Origin: Hemicordylus capensis
Taxonomy: Eukaryota; Chordata; Lepidosauria; Squamata; Cordylidae
NCBI RefSeq assembly: GCF_027244095.1
Contig: NC_069657.1
Span: forward strand, 149,850,857-149,914,856
DNA: 64,000 bases
Reading direction: 5' to 3'
Positions within the stretch are counted from its first letter, which is position 1. The number at the start of each line of letters is the position of its first letter. The notes beneath the pieces were generated by a model that was given only the letters and a program-made list of their open reading frames with translations, was not told the origin of the DNA and ran no database searches. Shown here piece by piece: positions 45,601 through 54,200 of this stretch. A program made the position numbers and the translations under genes.

Positions 45601-48179
45601 CGGAAGTACTACAGCGCGCGGCCCCAGCTGGCCTGCCGCCAGTGCGACTTCACCTGCAAGCAGGTGCGCTGCCTGCGCCAGCATGTGCGCATCAAGCACG
45701 AAGGCGTGAAGCCTCACAAGTGCCCTTACTGCGAGTTCAGCACCACCCGGCGCTACCGCCTGGATGCCCACCAGTCTTTGCACACCGGGGTGGGCCGCAT
45801 TGCCTGTCCTACCTGTGGCCAGACCTTTGGGACCAACTCCAAGCTGCGCATCCACCGCTTACGTGTCCACGAGAAGAAGCCCACCCACTTCTGCCCACTT
45901 TGTGACTACAGTGGCTACATCCAGAATGACATCACCCGCCACGTCAACAGCTGCCACCAAGGAGAGCTGAACTTTGCTTGCTCCCACTGCGAAGCCCGCT
46001 TCAGTTCGGAAACGGCCCTCAAGCAGCACGCTCTGCGGCAGCATGAGGAGAAGGTCTCCTACGGCTGCCCTCGCTGCGCCTTTGTCTGCCACAGTGAGGC
46101 CACCCTGAAGTGCCACGCCCAGAAGCAGCACCCCCACCTGGAGTGTGCTACCTGTAAGGAGACGCTGGCCACTCGGGAGGAGCTGGAGGAGCATAAGAAG
46201 CTCCACTTCAGCCACCGCTGCGATTGCTGCAGCTTTGCAGCCAAGGAGAGGCAGCAGCTGGTGAGCCACTACTTGGAGGCCCACGAGCCCTCGGTGGAGG
46301 AGGAGGAGAGGCCCCTCAAGTGCTCCTTCTGTGACTTCGCCTGCCACCACCAGCTGGTTTTTGACCACCACGTGAAGGGCCATGGCGGGACCCGTGTCTA
46401 CAAGTGCTCCGACTGCGAGTACACCACCAAGAACAAGCAAAAGATTACGTGGCACATCCGCATCCATACTGGGGAGAAGCCTTACAAGTGCCACCTGTGC
46501 CAGTATGCCTGTGCTGACCCTTCTCGCCTCAAGGTAAGACCTTTCATGGGAGGGCTGGCAATAGGTCAGTGCCGGGAAGGGTGTCTGAAGCTCACCGTGA
46601 CAATTAAATGGGCACTGCAAAGGGCCAGGCGGTTGGGTGCAGATTATCCAAAAGGGTAAATTGCTTTAAGGTTGGAAGTGGGCACTGAGATTCTGTAACC
46701 TAGGGAACCTCTCCCCAAGGTCTAAACCCACTGCAAGGAATTCCTTCCCATCAGTAATGGGTCACACTATATGGACCAAGTGTCTTTTTTTCCCATATGG
46801 TGGTCCTGCCCAATGTCTGTTTCTTATTAGCAGGGATCTTACTTCCAAGTAATTTTGTTTTGGTTCAACTTCCTTTATCTGATTGAATTACTCTTGTGGA
46901 AGGAGAGTTTCTCAAAACATCATCTAATGCAATCTCCCTGCAATGAAAGGCCATTATAAAACTGCTGTGGCTGCCTGGGTTGTTGTTTTTTAACAGCTCA
47001 GTTAGACTTCCTGTGCTTCTGATTTTGTGCTCTCTTGAAATCTTTTAACTCTCCTCTGCATTCCATCCAATCCCATCTTCCACCTCTGTATGAACTTTAA
47101 AAGGTGGACTTTAGAGTTTCTGTTGAGTCTCGTTTTTATCCAGGAAAAATGTTATGGGTGAGACCCACGTTGATCCAGAAAAAAAGTAAGGTATACTTAT
47201 GACACTCTATGTAAATTCAGGTTTGCTTCTGGGATTCTTGAATGCCATTCAGTCTTTACTGTGTTCAGTCTCCCAGTCTTTATGTAAGAGGACTGTCACA
47301 TCCCTGTTGGCGGCTTTTAAATTACTGTTGCGTTGATGGGATAAGTGCACTCCTATTTATTTATTCATTCTCTGCTGCTGCAATCCAGGGGCATCTCTTG
47401 AGTGGGTTATGCTTGTCCACGTGGCTCACTAAAGGCAGGACTATGCAGATGAGTTAGTGTTTAACTAGCCAATCCGCACAGAGCATCTGTGCGCTCTTTG
47501 GGGCTGGCTGTTCCCTTCTCTCTCCTGCCCCACTCTCCCTCCCTCCCTTCTGCCCCACACTCTTGCCTCTCTTCCCCTCCCTCCCACCCCACTCTCTCTT
47601 GCCCTCCCTCCCCCTCCCACCCCTCTCTCTCACCCTCCCCTCCCTCTCACCCTCCTGCCCCAGTCTCTCCTGCCCTCCCTCCCCTCCCCCTGCTCCTCCC
47701 TCTTGCCCTCCCCCCTGCCCCACTCCCTCTTGCCCTCCCCCCTGCCCCACTCCCTCTCCCATGGGCTCCTTCTGGCCTGGCCAGCGCACTTGGCCGAGAG
47801 CCGCCTCCGCGGCCTGTCCCGTCGGCGGGCCCGCCACACCAAGTGCTCCCTCCGCGGCCTGCCGTGCCCGCTGCCGCTGCCGCTGCTTGTCAGTCTTTGC
47901 GGCCAGCGACAGGCCAGCCACCTCTCCCCCCACCCCTACCTTCTGCCCCAGTATCGGGGCTGGCTGGCCACCAGCCAGCCGCCTCACCACCTTGGCTGGG
48001 CCCGCCACCGCTTCGCCGCGGCCGGGCTGGGCCCATGGCCACCACCCGCCGCCCTCCAGCGGCCATGGCTCGCAGGGGCCAATTCTCCTCCTCCTGGGTG
48101 TGCCAGCCAATCAGGCGCCTCTGCAGCCCAGCCAATCAGCTGGGCTGTCAGGACGCATTTTCCCTGGCACACCCAGGAG

Positions 48180-48237
<58 letters not shown>

Positions 48238-51200
48238 CTGGATGAATATAGCCCCACCCAGTTCTTTTAGTCTTGCGTGGCTCCAGGGCAGTTTTTTTTC
48301 AGCTCTTCCTCGCTGACTAATCCTCCCTTTCTCTTTCACTTTTCCAGTCTCCTCTCCTCCTGGTCCCCCCCCCCTTTTGCCCTCTAGTCTTGCCTGCTTT
48401 GTTTGTTCTCTCCTGCTTAGTTTGTTCTTTCCCTCCCTCCTCCCTCCCTAGCCCGGGTGGGCCATTTACTGAACTTTTCTTTCTCTTCTTGCATGGACCA
48501 TGCCAACTGTGTGATCCACATTAGAGTGCTGAAGGGGAAATTCCAAGCAGGCCTTCCTCGGGCCATCCAGGCAGCCAGCAAGCTCCCCCAGAGGCTGAAG
48601 AGCCAAGCCTGCCGAGAAGGAGGGGAGAGCCCAGAGCAGAGCACACGCCCAGCTCAACAGCTGATGGGTGGTGCTCCGGAGCTTCTGCCCACTCAATTGG
48701 GCATGTTTTTCTGCAGGGAGCCAGGCCCCGAACTTGCTCCCACCCACCGCCTGCTCCCCAGGCTAAGTGCCCTCACAAAAGAAAGTGCTGTTGCTCTCGC
48801 CCGCTCACCAAAGCCTTGCTGAGCATGCGACTGCTAGACCTGAACCCCTACTGGCTCCAATGTCCTTCACAAGTGACCAGCAGAGCACACCAACGGAAAA
48901 ACGCCACACCACCTCCAGTGCACGGCGACAGCTGGGAGCGTGAGAACAGCCATGGAGCAGGAAAGGCCTCCACCACTACCCAAACCGTGGTCCCCAGGAG
49001 CACTTCTGCTAGAGCTGGTGCCCAGGTGGTGAGCTCAGCCCATGCTTGCCCTTCTGATTTAACCCCCACCCAAGGGCCCTCAGGGGGATCCATCCCTTGC
49101 TAACCCACTCCTGTGCAACAGTCTTTTGACCAAATGCCCTCTGATATGCCACCTTCCTGGTTCTCCTCATTTGAAGATATTTTGGTGCATTCTTTTGAAT
49201 GTTATGATAAACTAAGATTTTTTTAAAAAGAGGAAGCATTCTAGGGGAGACCCTTCCTCTTCCTCCAGCACTTTGTCTTCTGTTTCTGAGGCTCCAATCC
49301 CTAAGAAGGCAAAGAAAAAGCATTAAAAAGCATTTTTAACACATTAAAAGGGCAAAAAGGGGAGATCTAAGTCAAAACAGAGGGAAAAGGGCACCCACTC
49401 TTCCGAAATCTCAGACCGTGACTCACCAGACCCTGGGGGCCCATGCCCAGAATGCCAGTGGGACCCCCCAGGCGGGACTCCTCGGAACACTCCAAACAAA
49501 CCTCCATCTGTTCCAGTACCTGCTATTCCCTTGGATGCAGACCTTTTGCCAAGGGGAGACACCCCAGAAGATCCTGGAGACCCCTTGGTGGGGACTGACC
49601 CTGACCACCCAGATAAAGGGGGGCGGACTGGTCAGATGGGCAAGAATCGGAGGGTGCGGAAGCCTCCTCCCAAGACTTTTTCAGTCATTGGACTTTGTCC
49701 CATTACTGTCCAAGGCCATACATACATGGGCTTGGCTTTACCTACCCCTCAGGAATCCCAGCCCCTGAGTAGAAGTGCTATGGTGTTTCCTGGACCTAAA
49801 TCAAACAATATGATGCTTCCAGTCCCTAAGCACTTCATTGAGTCTTCAAAAGGAGAATAGACATTTTCCACATCTAATAGGAAGGCAGTGGCAATAGCCA
49901 ACAACAGCAAGGGGGAAGTTTTTTTTAATACACCCCCACAGACACTCCAGTGGCCCGATGATTTTCTGGCTCTGTCATCTCCAGGGATGCAGAGTTTGCA
50001 CTCAAAGACCCTGCAGACAAACAAATGGAAGGGGCCATGAAAAGGTCACATGAATCCGCTGCCTTAGCGATGAGAGCTTCAACAGCTGCCTCCATGATAG
50101 CCCAAGCAAGCGCTTCTCATATGACAACCTGATCCAGGACTCCATCTCAGACCCCACCCATTTGAGGCAAACTCTGCTAAAATTGCACAAGTCACAGGCG
50201 TTTATAACTGATTCCACCCTAGATGCTATTAGATTTGTATCAAAGGCAGGAGCTGCTTCAGTTCTGGGCTGTTGAAACCTGTGGTTAAAATAGTGACATG
50301 TGGATGCGACCTCTAAGGCCAAACTTACTGCCGTGCCCTTTGCTGGGGAAAATATTTGGGGGGATACAACCTTAAAGGATCTCCTTGTTGAATCAAAAGA
50401 TAAGAAAAAGGTGATGCTCTCTCCAATGTGTATACAGGATTGCCCACAGGGGAGGTGGGTGTTTTTTTTGCCAACCCTTTTGCTCCTTTCAGTCTTCCTT
50501 GCTTGCAGGGATAGGGGTTTCAGGTCTCAATGAACCTTCTGGAACAGGTCCTGGGCCTCCAGACAGGGGTTTGGGAACAGGGCAGCCTTCGCAGCCCAGA
50601 ATAAGCAAGCCAAACAGCAATTTTGATTTGGCCAGGGTGCCCCTGGGAGGTTGCCTCTCCTCTCACTTTCACATCTGGGAGGGTACCACCTCAGACCGTT
50701 GGGTGATCAGCATCATCAAAAGGGGTTACTACAAAGAACCAACCAAAAATCCTCCTCGCTGCTTCCTTCCCACACCAACCTCCCACCTCCACTCCAAGCA
50801 CAAGGGTCTCAAAGAGGTGATCCAGCACCTCTTATCAATTGGGGCAATAGAACTAGTGCCAGCGGAACAGGGAGCAGGATTATATTCCATTATCTTCACA
50901 GTGCCCGGCAGTGGGGGGAGGGGGAGAGAAAAAAGATGGCTCCCTGCGGGTTCTGGACCTAAAATACCTCAACCGCCTCATGAAAAAGAGAAAGTTCCAC
51001 AAGGAATCACTCAGGTCAGTTGTGGAAGCCCTGTACAATCTACTTTCTAGCTTCAATAGACCTCAAGGAAGCTTATCTGCACATCCCAATTCACCAAGAC
51101 AGTTGTTCTCTGCTCTGCTTCCTCTACACAGGAAAGCACTCCCAATACAGGGCGCTGCCTTTCAGCCTATCCTCAGCCCCTCACATATTCACAAAGACCC

Positions 51201-54200
51201 TGGCACCAGTTATAGCACATTTCTGACTCACAAGAGTCAGGATATTTGTTTACCTGGAAGACTTGTTGGTCCAATTTCCATCCCTACGGTCTGCCCAGAA
51301 GGACCTCAACACCACTCTACAGGTCCTCCAGAACCATGGCTTTCTAGTCAAAAGAGAGAAAAGCCAGTTACACCCATCGCACCAACTGCTGCATCTGGGC
51401 ATCATAATGGACACACGAAGGGACAAGCTCTTCCTACCGCCAGAACGCAGGATCACCCTGGAGATGGAACTCCCATCAGGCCCTAGTAAGGAGATCCCTG
51501 CCATTGCTGTCCTTATTCAGGATCCTGGGACTGATGATGGCAACCTTGGGATCCGTTCTGTGGGCACGTTTCCATCAGACCTTGCAGTGGTTTCTGCTTC
51601 CCTATCACCTGGAAATTGCCGTGAAATCCAACAGACGGGTGACCCTTCCATCCCCAATACTGCACTCCCTGAGATGGTGGGACTGCACCTCCATACCTCT
51701 CCGTGGGAAAGGAGTTCCTGGGTGCTCCTCAGGTCATCATAACCATGGACAGAAGTGAGCACGGGTGGGGCACCCACTGCCTACACTAATCGGTTCAAAG
51801 AAAGTGGCCATCACCAAAAAACAAGACAGCATCAACTGGCTGGAACTCGGGGTGATACAGATGGCACTTCTGGCATTCCAACACGTAGTCCACAATCGAT
51901 ATGTGCTGATCTGTACGGACAACACCACAGTGAAAGTGCATGTAAACCGCCAGGTCAAAGTTTCTCCAGGCGGAAGTGATTCTCCTGTTCCTGTGGGCTG
52001 AACAACAGCTGGTGTCCATAACTACCCACGATGTACAAGGCGAACTGAACATGATGGTGCACTGGCTCAGCAGGAGGGAAATTCTCCCAGGAGAATGGAG
52101 ACTGAACCCGGAGGGTTCAACCTTCCTGGTGGGTCTTATCTCAGGGGGATCAAAACGTTCCAGGCTGCGTCACCCAGGCTGTGTCACTTGAAACGCTTCC
52201 TCAGGGGTGCAACACTTATTTTTCCCCCAGTAGTGCACTGATTCCCTTCCTGGAATTTACATACGGCCCTAAAGGCCCTTCAGGGTTCTCCATTTGAACC
52301 AATTCAATCTATCCCATTGCGTCTTCTGACCCTAAAACTTGCCTTTTCAATAGCTTCAGCACACAGGGTGTCTGAACTTCAGGCACTTTCAGTCCATAAG
52401 AACCTTTGCATATTTTCTGAAAACTGTGTGGCTCATCCTTGACCCTTTTTTCTGCCCCAAGGTGGCTTTTCCTTTTCACTTGTCACAGGTCGTAATCTTG
52501 CCTCCCTTTAGTCCAAAGCCGGTACATCCGATGGAAAAGGCTTGGCACAAATTGGATGTCCATAGGTGCCTGAAGGCATACATGAAACGCACAAAGCACA
52601 TTCATTCTACTGAGTCCTCGTTCATATCCTTTTTGTTTTGGAAAATGGGCCAGGCCGTTACCTCTGCCATAGCTCAGTGGCTCAAGGCGTGCATAACCGT
52701 GGCATGTGAAACTCAGAAACTTAGGGCCCCCACTAAAGTGTTTGCCAATTAGACTAGGGCTGCCGCCCTTCAGCTGCATTCTCCATGAACTCTCCAATCC
52801 AAGACATCTGCAGGGCCGCTACATGGAGATCTCCATCTACTTTTATGAGGCACTATAAATTGGATTCCTTTCCCTCTGCTCAAGCAGCATTTGGGAGGTG
52901 GGTACAGCAGCAGGTCCTTCCTTTGGAGTAGGCGGGGTGCTCCCCCCACCCCAGCTGGGATGAGGGCTATGATATGTCTCCACTCAAGGGACACCCTTGG
53001 CTTGCAGCAGCAGCAGAGAATGGAGCATTGGTTCACTTCCCATGAAGGCGGCTTCTTTCTGTTGCATCCAATGGCGTCTCAACCCACCCTTCAGCACCTG
53101 TGCCTACTCTGCAGGGACCTTAGAGGAGTGTTGCTAAATTAGCTGGCTGCAGTACAAGAAACATACTGTTTGTTTCCCCTTTTTGTTAGCTCTCTGGACA
53201 CACTTTCATTTTTTACTAGTGTCTTCCAGCAGAATAGTTGGAATTTCTTTATTTTTTTGAGTGTTGGAATTTTTAAGTATGTTTTACCTGTTAGAGACAT
53301 GTTTTTTATTCTTCAAAGTACTCTTGGCTATCTTGGCCTAAAAGAACTGGGTGGGACTATACTCTCTGGGTGGGGCTATTAAACACTCTTAACTCATCTG
53401 CATAGTCCTGCCTGTAGTGAGCCATATGGACAAGCATAACCCACTCACTCCTTTTCTCTGGCTTGGATCAGGTTTATAATAATCAATGAAAGCTATAATG
53501 TCTGTGTGGTCAGTGTCTTATGTGTGACCTCTGACCTTTCTTTCCTTGTTTACCCAGTATCACATGCGCATCCACAAGGAAGAGAGGAAGTACCTTTGCC
53601 CAGAATGTGGCTACAAGTGCAAGTGGGTGAATCAGCTGAAGTACCACATGACAAAGCATACAGGTAAATGCTAGTCTGAAGTAAGGAGGGCTGGGCATTT
53701 GGGGCCAGAAAATGTACCTCTCTCAGGAGGGTAAAGCTTTGCAGTGCAGTTTCTCCTCTTCATGCACAGTTGGGAAGAATTGGAGAGAAAAAAGCAGCAC
53801 ATGGCAACCAGAACAAGGGGCCGGCAGCCACCTCCCAATACTCATTTGCAAAGCTGCCATACAGGACAATTGTGATCACAGTGTCTAGAAGATTGTTTGG
53901 CTCTCAAAGTGAACGTGACGTGTAGCGAGTCCTAGAGATTAGGGGGCATGACTTTGTCACTCACTGTACTTCTCCGAATTCCAATGTGACCACGTATATA
54001 ACTCCCGTCTCTCCACTCCTTCACCAAGGTCCTGTGCATCTGCTTGCATCCCTGCTACTCCAGTCCTTGCTGCCTTCCTTGCCCCCATCCATATTCTGTA
54101 AAACCATTACTTTTGCATTTGGAATGTTTATGAAAGGTCTTCCTGTCTCATCTGTTCTGAAATTTTTATGCAAAAATACAGATACACTCTCCATGTTACT

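Larger units (their letters stand above)
47367..53440 (+). mobile_element. DIRS-type tyrosine-recombinase retroelement 2
   Basis: A second fossil of the same family, same strand. Left terminal repeat from ATTCTCTGCTGCTG at 47367, interrupted by the GATA-tailed repeat; gag-like region (about 48400-50640); reverse transcriptase (about 50780-51320); RNase H (about 51740-51960; INWLELGVIQ, CTDNTT); tyrosine recombinase (about 52120-52930; WRSPSTFMRHY in one frame); internal complementary region (about 52970-53090); right inverted repeat (about 53300-53440, the outermost limit unclear). It looks more decayed than element 1, broken in many places. Nucleotide resemblance to element 1 runs through all modules. 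Confidence 0.87.
46534..53557 (+). other. ZNF142: ZNF142 intron 6, enlarged by DIRS element 2
   Basis: GT-AG intron of 7.0 kb; 6.1 kb of it is DIRS element 2 with its nested GATA-tailed repeat. 46534-47366 and 53441-53557 show no other feature. Confidence 0.85.

Noticed and set aside
45859-46620. A 253-codon antisense open frame (and a 201-codon one at 45250-45855)
   Set aside because: They lie opposite ZNF142 exon 6 in a GC-rich coding stretch. The sense frame is clearly the conserved zinc-finger protein.
47454-48193. Proline/serine- or glycine/arginine-rich open frames over 200 codons
   Set aside because: They are translations of the CCCTCC-rich tract inside the GATA-tailed repeat, open in several frames at once.
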